Assembly (NCBI RefSeq): GCF_020283565.1
Contig: NC_060060.1
Span: 70,851,257 to 70,915,256 of the forward strand
DNA length: 64,000 nt
From: Trifolium pratense
Taxonomy: Eukaryota > Streptophyta > Magnoliopsida > Fabales > Fabaceae
Direction of reading: 5' to 3'
The notes beneath the pieces are model-generated. The model did no database searches. It saw only the letters and a list, made by a program, of their open reading frames with translations, and was not told the DNA's origin. The translations under genes and the position numbers were made by a program. How positions within the stretch are numbered: the first letter of the stretch is position 1; the number at the start of each line of letters is the position of its first letter. Shown here piece after piece: positions 53,144 to 63,545 of the stretch.

Positions 53144-54593
53144 TGAAGTGGAAGTAATAGTCACAAGAAAGGGAGGGTTTGAATTATGACCCTTTTAAAA
53201 AAAATTCTACACTCTACAAAAAATGATCTCAAGTATATACTTGGATGAATGTTAGTGAATGATAAAACAGATTGTTCTGAGAATGTTCTATACTGCGTGA
53301 GAGTTCAGGTTAAATGTCAATGAAGTGGTTTGTGTGATGTGTAGTTGAGAAACTTAGATCAAATACACTTATACTATGAATGAAAGTTTAAACTCAAATG
53401 AAAACGTTAGAATGATCTCAGAAGGATCTGGTTAGCAATAAAATGAATTCAAAGTGAATTATGTGCTTGGTGTTTGCTCAAAATAAAAGATAGGGAAAGA
53501 GAGAATCAACACACCACAATTATAGTGGTTCACCCCGAATAGTATAGGCTAGTCCAGTCCCCACACTTTATGAGTTTTCACTATAATCTTGAGATACTAG
53601 TAATCTCAAATTACAACCTCCTTGATCTTAAACCAAGATCAAATAATCTTAAGCCCTACAAGCTTAATAACTACCTCAACCTCCTTCTTACTAAGGTATC
53701 ACTCAATCAATAGTTACGTATTGACTTGAGCCAATCTTTTTACAATGAATTGTTCGGATCGCAAGTTTTCAAATGAAGAGAAAATCAAGTTGAGAAGCTA
53801 ATAGAAGAATACACTCAGTTCACTCAATGATATATTGATCCAAGTTTGTGATGTTAAAGAGCTGGAGTGAGAGTGGAAGAGTTTAGATGACTTTTTCGAA
53901 AAAGATAAGTGTATATCTTGAAATTTGTAGTTGAAACTCTTGAATCTTCAAAGCACCCAAGTGTGCTATTTATAGATGTTGTTTGTCCTTTGTTTCGTGG
54001 TCTCCAAGTAAGTTTGAGTGGAGCACAAGACTAGCCGTTAGTCCTTTAAAAGCCACATCAAAATATTATTCAAATAATATTTGATGAGAGAGAAGATGTT
54101 TTTTGAGAATGTTCTTAGAATGATGATGTCATGAGGAGCGTGAGTTGAGCATCTTATGGGTTGTATGAACTTGTTCTCCAAGAACAAGCACTGTTGAAGC
54201 CTTGGAAGATCAATTATAACAGCTGGATACAGCTGGAGTGAATCTTTCAAACACGAGCAGGAAATCTGTTTGATTCTAGAACGTTCTTAGATCGTTGGCC
54301 TAGATCAAATAGAGAGGTATACTTTGCTTGTTTTGTTTTCGTAGGCCTCAAGATATTCATGATGATCATAAGATGATAGCTGGTATTCTTATCCTTTTAC
54401 TATTCCGGTGTACTTGCAAAAGTACAAGCAGCTTTCCATTGTAGATCAATGACATAGTAGAATATATTTTATGAAGTCCTTTGACAAGTGTCATTTCAAA
54501 CTTGTTGTCTCCTTTTCATTGGTCCATAAATGTCTTCAAATAATCTCTGAATAGAGCATGTGAGTTTGCGAAATAAATTGTCAAAGACATGTT
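53144..54593 (-). repeat. Copia-type LTR, possibly split by copy 2
   Basis: On the minus strand it has features of SIRE-group LTRs in legumes: CATCTATAAATAGCACAC (TATA), a stretch matching ACTGGACTAGCC and GGTGAACCACTATAATTG, and an end near TTACTTCCACTTCA. Its 5' border is not visible because copy 2 abuts it at 54594. It may be a solo LTR or the remains of an element into which copy 2 jumped. Confidence 0.5.
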
Positions 54594-55659
54594 TGAAGGT
54601 GTGAAAACACAAGAAGGGGGTGGGGGGGGGGGGGGGGGGGGGGGGTTGAATTGTGTTTTAGCCAAGTTAAAACTTTTTCAAAGTTCTTAACTTAACTACA
54701 ATAGCAACGGATAAATAACACAATATAACAAGATAAGAGAGAGAGAAATCACACAAGCAATTTATACTGGTTCCTCTCACAAAACGAGAGTAGTCCAATC
54801 CCCTTGCACTTCCAAGGGATTTCACTATAATCACACAAGATTACAAATGCTCAAGCACACAAGCAAGAGACTTCACAACTATGCTTAAGCACACAAGCTT
54901 AAGACTTCTCACTTAAGCACACAAGCTTAAGACTTCTCAAACTTACAGAGATGATAAAGTTGTTGAATGAATACAACTGCTCTTAAGAGAACCTTAATAA
55001 ACAAATACAGTGAGCACAAAGTATTTGGACTAAGAGTTAAAAACACTAGTTCAGAGGTTCAGAGCTTGTATTCGCAAATAAGAATTGTTCTAGTATATAT
55101 AGGACTGAGAAAGAGTCGTTGCAAAGATGACCGTTGATGAAGATAATCTTTTGTCTTCAAGCAACTTGTCATGATGCAGTTTGGTCGTTTCCAAAACAGA
55201 GTAAGAGTTTCAGTAACTTCGTCCATGTGCAGAGAAGACTTTCCTTATTCAGCTAAGAAGTCTGGTAACCCACGTTCTCCATTGTGGACAGACAAAATGC
55301 AAGTAGCTGTTCTGATCAAGATTGAAAGGTCCTTTTCTTCATTGGTAGGAGAGTTGACCTTCAAATTCGAATCTTCACACCATCCAAGAAATACCTCAGA
55401 GTTTGATTCACTTCAGACTTTAGCAAGTTCTGATGTCTTCAACCTCTGATGTAAGTAACTTCTGAAGATTCTTATCTTCCGAGTTCTTGCGAACTTCTGA
55501 GGACTTGTCTTCTGAGCTTTCTTCAGAGTTTGTCTGAAACTAAGTTCTGCACACTTAAATTAAATTTTTAGTCCTTCCAATTGTTTATTAATACTTTGTT
55601 ATCATCAAAATCTTAATAGATTTAGGAGCAAACATTTTTAAATCAATTTTGTTCCAACA
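54594..55659 (-). repeat. 3' LTR of SIRE/Maximus-type copy 2
   Basis: TGTTGGAAC...CACCTTCA on the minus strand, about 1066 bp, similar to but diverged from the copy-1 LTR. It contains a 24-G run (54622-54645, plus strand) where copy 1 has 8-10 C on its sense strand. The purine tract (minus AAAAAGGGGGAGAT) follows at 55660-55673. Confidence 0.92.
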
Positions 55660-55673
55660 ATCTCCCCCTTTTT

Positions 55674-56214
55674 GATGATGACAAACATAAGTATTAATTG
55701 ACAATTGTTGTTAAATTAACTTATCATGTTTCTCTTAGGTTTGTGAGGTTTGCAAGCTCCCCCTAAGATTGATACTACATAATGCCTAAGCTTTAAGTTT
55801 TATCCATGATATTTTAATTTAGTATAAGATTAAGTAGTTTAGAATAAAACTAAATTTCATATTTTTCTTCAGGACGAGAGGTTTGCAAGCTCTCCCCCTA
55901 AGTCTCATAAGATTAAGTTAAAATTGCACTTTTAACTTATCCTTACTTATGAAATTTATTTTTAGTTTAAAATACTCATTCCCCGCATTAAAACAAATAA
56001 AACAAATATTTGCTAAACAACTTTAATAACATAACAATATTAAGCGTGGTTTCAGCCTTTTGAAACATATCAATTAATGCGTAACTACTCCCCCTTTTGT
56101 CATTATCAAAAAGTAGCAGTCAAAAACGAGAAAACCAAGACGGTCAAAGATAGGAGTTGGTTGTTACGGAGGTGAAATTAATTTTCAAAAGATAAAACCA
56201 AGCGCCAAAATGGT
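55674..56214 (-). other. 3' non-coding region of copy 2
   Basis: It mirrors 46750-47305: GAGGTTTGCAAGCTC...CCCCTAAG occurs twice (plus strand, about 55746-55768 and 55869-55902) and CTCCCCCTTTTGTCATTATC once. No ORF. Confidence 0.65.
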
Positions 56215-56222
56215 TATAAATA
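56215..56222 (+). promoter_or_regulatory. TATA box of the antisense ORF, copy 2
   Basis: TATAAATA, 74 bp before the conserved MKRFS start; equivalent to the copy-1 box. Confidence 0.55.
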
Positions 56223-56226
56223 GGTT

Positions 56227-56589
56227 ATGGTTAAACAAACTTCTTCACAAAAACAAAATCAAACCCAATATAAAAAGAAAAGAACACAAGAAAGAATGAA
56301 GAGATTCAGTGCTCGCATTGCAGAGTTCCGGAGAAGAAAGGATGAGGAACGTGAAAGAGAAGAGAAAAAGAAAGAAGAAAACAAGAAACCACAAGAGCCA
56401 GAGATAATCATCATATCTTCAGAGTCTGAATCTGAAGAAGATGAAATTGATGCTGATTATGCTGAATTTTTAGCAGGATATGTTCTCGAAGAGGAACAAG
56501 AAGAACAAGAACAAGAACAAGATCCAGAGCCTATTGAAATTTCTTCAGATGATTCTGAGATTTCCTCTGAGAATTCTGAGCAAGAATAG
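56227..56589 (+). CDS. Antisense ORF (aORF) for a short acidic protein, copy 2
   Basis: 120 codons on the strand opposite to gag-pol. It matches copy 1 from the Met at residue 24 (56296-56298): MKRFSARIAEFRRRK, a Glu/Lys helix, ENKKPQEPEIIIISS, DADYAEFLAGYV, an alternating Glu-Gln run, DPEPIEISSDD and SEISSE. The first 23 residues are Lys/Gln-rich and not alignable, and the TATA box leaves almost no room for a leader before the first ATG, so the start is probably 56296. AATAAA at 56644-56649 could end the transcript. No similarity to a known enzyme is recognised. The protein is strongly acidic with two hydrophobic-Ser/Asp motifs. Confidence 0.7.
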   Translation: MVKQTSSQKQNQTQYKKKRTQERMKRFSARIAEFRRRKDEEREREEKKKEENKKPQEPEIIIISSESESEEDEIDADYAEFLAGYVLEEEQEEQEQEQDPEPIEISSDDSEISSENSEQE

Positions 56590-56643
56590 GATTAGATGTT
56601 CTTTTTCTTTTGCTAATGTATTCAAGTCATTATCAGCGATTTT

Positions 56644-56649
56644 AATAAA
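56644..56649 (+). terminator. Poly(A) signal of the antisense ORF, copy 2
   Basis: AATAAA 55 nt downstream of the aORF stop, lying in the convergent gap before the ORF3 stop at 56845. Confidence 0.45.
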
Positions 56650-56844
56650 AAAATTTAATGAAATTCTGCTTGTGTTTCTATGTTTCTTTCTTTTTGTCAA
56701 TAGCAAAGAAAATTGAAAATAAAACGAATTAGAAATACGCAAACAAAATACGTAAAGACATAATAATTATAAACCAATTGTTCAGAGAGTAAAAAAAATA
56801 AACCAGAAATAAAACAAACAACAACATAAAAGGTGCTTAGAGGC

Positions 56845-59466
56845 CTAGGGTTTCTTAAGAAAAGCGATGATGGTATCAAATTTGTCATTCAGAGCGTCCA
56901 CTTTGGAGTCCAGCTTATCCACCTTGGTTTCAAGAACTTGGTGATCAGAACGCTGTCTTTCAATAGCCTGCTGCAAGACACTCAGTTGATCCACATCTGC
57001 TTCCAAAGGAGCCTTTCCTTTATTAGAGGAAGATCCACCATCCTCTGAGAAGTCAAGCATAAGAACTTCTTGTTGATTCAGCACCACAGCCTCTTGAGCA
57101 ATCCTTTCAGCCTCAATCTTCTGATCTTCTAAACTCTTGAACAACTTGGAGTCCACCCAGCAATTTTTGAAGACATTGAATAACATATTATCAGCAGTTT
57201 CCTTTGCCAATATAGCTGCAACTTTAGCATTCTCAGCCTCTTCATGGTTGAACAAGGTTAACCTCTTCAAACTAACCCTTGCCAGAGCTTCCCTCATCAG
57301 ATTGGCGACCTCCAAATCCCTCTTACCAATCACAGCCTTTAATTCCTCACCAACTGAATCCAGAGAATTACAGATCCTGACCTTGATAGCAGAGACCTCT
57401 ACATCCACATCAAAAGGACAGATCAAGAACATGTTCTTGATATTAGACAACCTAAGAAGATCATCATAAAGCCGATTGGATAGGTTACCAAAAGGGTCAA
57501 ATGATGATGTTGGAGAGATATAGGGAATTGTGGAGTGTTTGGGTGATTCAGGAGCAGGGTTGGTAATAATAACAACATCTGCTTCTGAAGGACAGGGAGC
57601 ACAAGTGTGAACACGTTCAGGAGATACATGTTCAGCACCTGGGTTAGGGTTATGGTCAGGAGCTTGTTCAGATGATGTGGGTTCAGAAGTTGGTTCAGGA
57701 GATTTTCTAGGAGAGGTTTGTTTGGTGGGAGAGTTAATGGGTGCAGGAGTGATATCTGGTTGAGGTTCAGATGATGGTTTGGTAGAAGTCTCTTGTTGTG
57801 GTTGAGTTGGTGGTGATTTTGGTTTGGGAGGTGATGTGGGCTTGGTGGTTTCATGAGTAAAAGAATGATTGTTCAAAGAATCAGGGCTCAAGTGTTTTTC
57901 TAGTTCAGAAAAAGGGTTGTCAGAAGGAACTTGTTTATCCTTCTGTTGAGATTTATCAGAAGAACAAGCAAGTTCTTCTGAATTGTCAAAAGATGAAATG
58001 TTTATGGCGTTAGGATGGATAGTTCTAAGGGGTTTGGTATAACCTATTCCAATTTCAGCTTCATTAAAGACATACTTAGGAGTCTTACCTTTGGAAGCAG
58101 GAACTGGTTTCTTCTTCAGCCTATCAGCAAGAGTCTCTTCATCAGAACGAGTCTCTTCTGAATCATCTTCATCATCATTCAGCACCATTTTTCTCTTAGG
58201 AGCCCTAGAAGATTCCTCAGCAACCTTTTCAGAAGGTGCTTCATGCTTCTTCTTTGTCCTTTGCTTAGCCACGGATTGTTCAACCTTGATTTGCTTCTGA
58301 GCAAGAAGATCTGGCTGAACTTTAACTTCTTGAGTATCAGCTTTCCTCTTAGACTTCCTTTGTCTAGGATTATACATGTTCTCAGGAGCTTTTGGAACCA
58401 TTTCCCGGGTAACAGCAAATCCTTCAGCCTGTAGTCCCTTCAAGTAATCCTGAATGACTTCCTCAGCATCCAATTCAGAGATCAAAGGATAACCATCTAC
58501 ATACATTCGATCTTCCAAACGTACTTCAAACTCTTGTGAAGGTTGAACCACCTTGGAATTGATGAGATGCATCTTGGTGAGAAAGCTAGCAGACAAAACT
58601 TCTGGCAAAACCTTCTTAGTAACAAGTTCTGGGTAGAACTTCTGCAGATTCGTAATGATACCTCCTTGAAAGAGTAAGTCAGACAGCAACCTAGGATGAA
58701 CAATGGTTGTTCTCCTCTGAGACTTGCTGCAGTAGATAGCTTCACAAATCCTTTCAAAAAAGTAATCACCCAGATTCACTTTCTTTTCAGTCAGAAGGAA
58801 GTAGATGAGATGACGATGAGGCCAAGAGATTGTATCAGTACCACCTACTCTTGGACAGATAGATGATATGATTATCTTAAAAAGCACCCTACACTCATCA
58901 GTCATTCCCTTGACTTTACCTTTAAGCTGCATATCCACACACATCCGATGCAGCAAATCCTTCCTAAAAGTAGTGTCCTTCTCAAAAACATCTAAAATCA
59001 AACCAGATTTTTCCAAACCTAGTAGAGCATTAAAGTGAATCTTAGAGAAGGTGAGATTGATACCACAGATGTTAGACCTAATCTGTGTACTAGTGAATTC
59101 CAAAAGACCCATCTCCTTCCTAGTTTTTCCTTTCAGACTAGGATCCCTTTCAATAGCTAGATATTCCTCTTGCTTAGCTTCAACCTTGGTAAAGACTTTA
59201 GCTTTCATCCAGAAATGCTTCAAAAGATCTGGGTAAATAGGATCATTCAACATCTCAAAGTACTTGTCCCAACCTTGAGAAGTGAAATAGGGTTTCACAT
59301 CAAATCCGTTTGCCTTCAAGCTCTCGAAATCGACCATCTTCTCAGGAAGCAGAGTTAACAGAGATTCTGAGAATTCCATCTCGTTCCCAACTATTTGCAA
59401 ATTCTTGAAGATGAACGGAGGAATTTTAGTAGTAGGGTTCGTTGAAGTTGAAGTTGAAGCAGACAT
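56845..59466 (-). CDS. Extra sense ORF (ORF3), copy 2
   Basis: 873 codons, open throughout. Aligns end to end with the copy-1 protein: IPPFIFKNLQIVGNEMEF, LKANGFDVKPYF, GWDKYFEML, KGKTRKEMGLLE, CPRVGGTDTISWPHRH, KVNLGDYFFERICEAI; then KRK clusters (RKSKRKA, QRTKKKHE), an acidic block (DEDDSEETRSDEE), a Pro/Ser/Thr-rich middle and a C-terminal coiled coil (LETKVDKLDSKVDALNDKFD) ending IAFLKKP as in copy 1. The middle is shorter and more diverged than the two ends. No membrane helix or signal peptide. It keeps a full frame although pol of this copy is broken. The leader and promoter-like block lie at 59467-59711. Confidence 0.85.
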   Translation of the reverse strand: MSASTSTSTNPTTKIPPFIFKNLQIVGNEMEFSESLLTLLPEKMVDFESLKANGFDVKPYFTSQGWDKYFEMLNDPIYPDLLKHFWMKAKVFTKVEAKQEEYLAIERDPSLKGKTRKEMGLLEFTSTQIRSNICGINLTFSKIHFNALLGLEKSGLILDVFEKDTTFRKDLLHRMCVDMQLKGKVKGMTDECRVLFKIIISSICPRVGGTDTISWPHRHLIYFLLTEKKVNLGDYFFERICEAIYCSKSQRRTTIVHPRLLSDLLFQGGIITNLQKFYPELVTKKVLPEVLSASFLTKMHLINSKVVQPSQEFEVRLEDRMYVDGYPLISELDAEEVIQDYLKGLQAEGFAVTREMVPKAPENMYNPRQRKSKRKADTQEVKVQPDLLAQKQIKVEQSVAKQRTKKKHEAPSEKVAEESSRAPKRKMVLNDDEDDSEETRSDEETLADRLKKKPVPASKGKTPKYVFNEAEIGIGYTKPLRTIHPNAINISSFDNSEELACSSDKSQQKDKQVPSDNPFSELEKHLSPDSLNNHSFTHETTKPTSPPKPKSPPTQPQQETSTKPSSEPQPDITPAPINSPTKQTSPRKSPEPTSEPTSSEQAPDHNPNPGAEHVSPERVHTCAPCPSEADVVIITNPAPESPKHSTIPYISPTSSFDPFGNLSNRLYDDLLRLSNIKNMFLICPFDVDVEVSAIKVRICNSLDSVGEELKAVIGKRDLEVANLMREALARVSLKRLTLFNHEEAENAKVAAILAKETADNMLFNVFKNCWVDSKLFKSLEDQKIEAERIAQEAVVLNQQEVLMLDFSEDGGSSSNKGKAPLEADVDQLSVLQQAIERQRSDHQVLETKVDKLDSKVDALNDKFDTIIAFLKKP

Positions 59467-59711
59467 GATGGAGGTTTAGGTTAGGGTTGATGCTAATGAG
59501 AGAGAGAAAGAAAGTTTTGTTGAAGGTTTAGAGAGAAAGAAAAGTGTAGGTTGTGAAAGTGAAAAGTGTGCAAGTGTATTGTGTAAGTTTATTTAAATGC
59601 GTACAGTTAACACAAAAATGGCAAACGCGGGAAGTTACGCTTATTGACAAAAATTTGAATACTAAAAGTCATCATAAACCACCCACTACCTGACACACAT
59701 AAGCCACGTGT
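59467..59711 (-). promoter_or_regulatory. Promoter-like block of ORF3, copy 2
   Basis: On the minus strand: CACGTG (59705-59710), GTGTGTCAGGTAGTGGGTGG, TTTAAATAAA (about 59589-59598), then ACACAATACACTTGCACACT and a CT-rich leader. Order and spacing match copy 1. Confidence 0.6.
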
Positions 59712-59913
59712 AAAAGATTACTTGGTAACTGCTATCTTAGTAAATAACTGTTCAGTAGCGAATATTGAACGTTTTCTACTTAGATAGGTAAGAGACTCTG
59801 AGTTGAAAAGATTCTATCAGAGTCAAGTACTTCAGAGCTTTTGTTTTCAGATGTTATTAAGCAGAAGTTCTGAGGTACACAACCTCTTACATCTTAGAAG
59901 CCAAAAAAAAAAT

Positions 59914-61656
59914 TTATTCAGAGATTGAAAACATGTTCAGATGTTTCTTTATAAAATCAAATCTTTCAACAGGTAAAGCTTTAGTAAATATGTCAGCCCA
60001 TTGATTTTCAGTATCAACAAACTTAATATCTATTATGCCTCTCTGAACATAATCTCTGATGATATGGTGTTTAATTTCAATATGTTTGGCTCTAGAGTGA
60101 AGGATAGGATTTTTAGATAAATGAATGGCTGCAGTATTATCACAATATAAAGGAATATTGTGACTGCTTACTTGATAATCTTCTAACTGATATTTTAACC
60201 AGAGTAGTTGTGTGCAACACTTAGCTGCTGAAATGTATTCTGCTTCTGCTGTAGACAAAGCTATGGTAGTTTGTCTTTTACTAGCTCAGAAGATAAGGTT
60301 TTCACCAACAAATTGACAATTGCCACTTGTGGATTTTCTTTCAATTTTATCTCCGGCATAGTCAGCATCACAGAATCCATTTAGCACATAATCATTGGAT
60401 TTCTTATAGAGAAGTCCAAGATTAGTTGTTCCTTTCAGATACCTAAAGATTCTCTTTACAGCAGTAAGATGAGACTCTCTAGGATCTGACTGGAATCTTG
60501 CACATAAGCAAACACTGAATAAAATATCTGGCCTAGAGGCTGTCAGATAGAGTAAGGAACCAATCATACCTCTGTAGACCTTTTGATCTATTTTTCCTTC
60601 ATCTTCTGTTTTGCTCATGTTGGTTGTTGAATGCATAGGAGTGTTCATTATCTTGCAATCATCTAGATTGAACTTCTTCAGAAGTTCCTTGGTGTACTTA
60701 GATTGATGAACATAAGTTCCTTCCTTCTTCTGATTAATTTGAATTCCAAGGAAGAACTTCAATTCTCCCATCATGCTCATTTCAAATTCATCCTGCATTA
60801 TCTTAGAGAAATTCTTGCACAAGGAAGCATTAGTTGAACCAAAGATAATATCATCAACATAAATCTGAATGATTAAAATATCTTCTTTGGTCGTTTTTCT
60901 AAAGAGTGTGTAGTCAACCTTCCCTTTCTCAAAACCCTTTTCAAGAAGAAAATTACTGAGTCTATCATACCAAGCTCTTGGAGCTTGTTTCAGACCATAC
61001 AGTGATTTCTTCAATCTAAAAACATGTTCTGGGTTTGAGATATCTTCAAAACCAGGAGGTTGTTTGACATACACTTCTTCAGAAATGAAACCATTTAAGA
61101 AGGCACTTTTAACATCCATCTGATACAGAGTTATTCCATGATTAACAGCATAAGATAGAAGTAACCTGGTAGCTTCAAGTCTAGCTACCGGTGCAAAGGT
61201 TTCAGTATAGTCAATCCCCTCTTGCTGACTATAACCTTGTGCAACCAGTCTAGCTTTGTTTCTTACCACTTCACCTTGCTCATTCAGCTTGTTTCTGAAT
61301 ACCCATTTTGTTCCAATAATGTTCTTATGTGAAGGTTTGGGCACTAGAGTCCATACATCATTCCTTTGAAATTGATTCAGCTCTTCTTGCATTGCCACTA
61401 TCCAAGCATCATCTTGCAGAGCTTCATCAACTTTTGAAGGTTCCATCATTGAGATAAGACCAACCAAGGATTCCTCACTTCTTAGTTGAGATCTTGTTTT
61501 TCGTGGACTGTCTTTGTTTCCTAGAATCAGTTCCTCTGGATGAGATGATTTGTATTTGAAAGTGTTTCTTGGGGGTTCATCATCTTCATACTCAACAATA
61601 GCAGGTTCAGAAGCTGCTTCATTACTTTGATGTTCAGAGTATGTTGGAACAATCAT
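59914..61656 (-). pseudogene. pol: pol of copy 2: RT and RNase H, with an in-frame TGA
   Basis: RT motifs [50 protein letters not shown] and [10 protein letters not shown] are intact; RNase H has [10 protein letters not shown] and, after the stop, STAEAEYISAAKCC and HIEIKHHIIRDYV. The stop at 60286-60288 is TGA where copy 1 has TGG (LISWASKRQ). An adjacent Ser codon is also changed by C-to-T. The upstream border is a 4-bp insertion near 61700 that shifts the frame from integrase. Confidence 0.9.
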
Positions 61657-61658
61657 GT

Positions 61659-62636
61659 TCAGAGGTTCTTCAGAGAGTGGATGTTCTGACCTGAGTAGTT
61701 TGAAATGTCTGAATACTGATCCTCCGATACCTGAAATTTAGAAAAACCTTCCACAAGCTCTGACACTTGGTCAGGCTCTTTGTCATCAAATTTGACATGC
61801 ATAGTTTCTTCCACTGTATGTGTTTCAGAAATATACAGTCTGTATGCTTTTGAGCGTTCAGAATATCCTATAAAGATACCCTTATAACCTCTAGCATCAA
61901 ATTTCTTTAGATGGACTTTATTGTTCAAAATGTAACAAGTACATCCAAACTGATGAAAATAAGAAATATCAGGTTTTCTTCCTTTGAACAATTCATAAGC
62001 AGTTTTGTTCAACTTAGATCTGATATAGATTCTATTTTGAACATAACATGCTGTGTTTACAGCTTCTGCCCATAAAAACTTTGCTACATTTGTTTCATGC
62101 ATCATGGTTCTGGCCATTTCTTGCAGAGTTCTATTCTTCCTTTCTACAACCCCATTTTGTTGAGGAGTTCTAGGAGAAGAGAATTCATGCAAGATGCCAT
62201 ATTTTTCACAAAAGTTTTCAAAAGGTTCATTTTCAAATTCTCCACCATGATCACTTCTTACTTTTAAAATGGTGTAGCCTTTTTCATTTTGAATTTGTTT
62301 GCAGAAGATGCTAAACTCATCATAAGCTTCATTTTTTGTTCTTAGGAATTTCACCCAAGTCCATCTACTGTAATCATCAACAATTACTAATCCATACTTC
62401 TTACCATTGATAGAGGCAGTGTTAACTGGCCCAAACAGATCAATGTGAAGAAGTTCCAAAGGTCTTGAGGTAGAAACAATGTTCTTAGGTTTAAAAGAGG
62501 ATTTTGTAATCTTTCCTTTTTGACAAGAACCACAAAGTGTGTTTGAGTGATATTTGATTTTTGGTAAACCTCTGACAAGGTCAAGCTTGCTAAGCTTAGA
62601 GATTAACCTCCAGTTAGCATGGCCTAACCTCTTGTG
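61659..62636 (-). pseudogene. pol: pol of copy 2: integrase
   Basis: Integrase core with HIDLFGPV, RSDHGGEFE and PQQNGVVERKN, and the C-terminal YKGIFIGYSERSKAYRLY region. It follows the TGA at 62637-62639 and is in frame with the protease part. The frame is lost near 61700, where GTCA-like text is duplicated relative to copy 1 (CTCAGGTCAGAACATCC against CTCAGAACATCC). Confidence 0.9.
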
Positions 62637-63077
62637 TCAGATCCATTTTTCTTCACTCAATGTCAAAAGACAAACCACTTTTTGTTCATTTAAATCAGAA
62701 AGATTAATTTTATAAACATTGTTCTTTCTCATTCCTTTGAATACAATGGAGTTGTCAGATTGTTTAGACACAATACATGATTCCTTATTAAAGACAACTA
62801 CATAACCATTGTCGCAAAAATGACTTATGCTCAATAGGTTATGTTTGAGTCCATCTACTAACCAAACATCATTAATAGATAGGGAAGAGTTACCTACTGT
62901 ACCTGTACCTATTATCTTTCCTTTTTGGTTACCTCCAAAGCCAACAGAGCCTCCCTCTTTAAGAGTCAGCTTTGAAAATAGTCGTTTGTCACCAGTCATA
63001 TGCCTTGAGCATCCACTGTCCAGATACCATGAATGATTCATGATTCCTCCTTGAGTGGTAGGCTGTATGAGAAACAA
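62637..63077 (-). pseudogene. pol: pol of copy 2: protease part, ended by TGA
   Basis: Protease WYLDSGCSRHMTGDKRLF, then the pre-integrase region, ending EEKWI and TGA where copy 1 reads EEKWVWHKRLGH. The Trp of WHKRLGH has become a stop. The start of this frame is -1 relative to the gag end, as in copy 1. Confidence 0.88.
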
Positions 63078-63079
63078 CT

Positions 63080-63545
63080 TTAATCATTGTGGTAGGATTC
63101 TTCATCATAGTTAATGATAAAGTCATCCCAGTATTCTTCTTCTTCATTTCTCAAGTTCTGATTACAGACTTGAGAATCTATCAGCCATTTGTCTAGGACA
63201 TAAGCCCTTCTTCCTCTGCATTGGACTTGTTTCCATACTTTAGGCATGACATATCCTTTCTTAGTTGGTAAATCTGAATGATACATTATTTCAGCTTTTG
63301 GTACCCATTTTCTTCTGGGTTCACGCTTGTTAGTCCACAAATGCTTACTATGCTGCTGAGTGTTAGAGAAGGATTTTGGTTTGGCATAATAACTCTTTTG
63401 AAATCTTTTCTTCGTTTGAGAATTGTTATTATTCCAGGATTTGGATTGTTTATGATTCCAGAATTTGTATCTATCACCAATCCATTGTTTTGATTGGTTA
63501 TGTCTATTAACTCTAGAGTCATAAATAATCTGAGTCCTGTATTGC
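63080..63545 (-). pseudogene. gag: gag 3' end of copy 2
   Basis: RTQIIYDSRVNRHNQSKQWI to VPKAEIMYHSDLPTKKGYV and the end EESYHND with TAA. It is out of frame with the upstream gag part by one base, near 63540. Confidence 0.8.
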
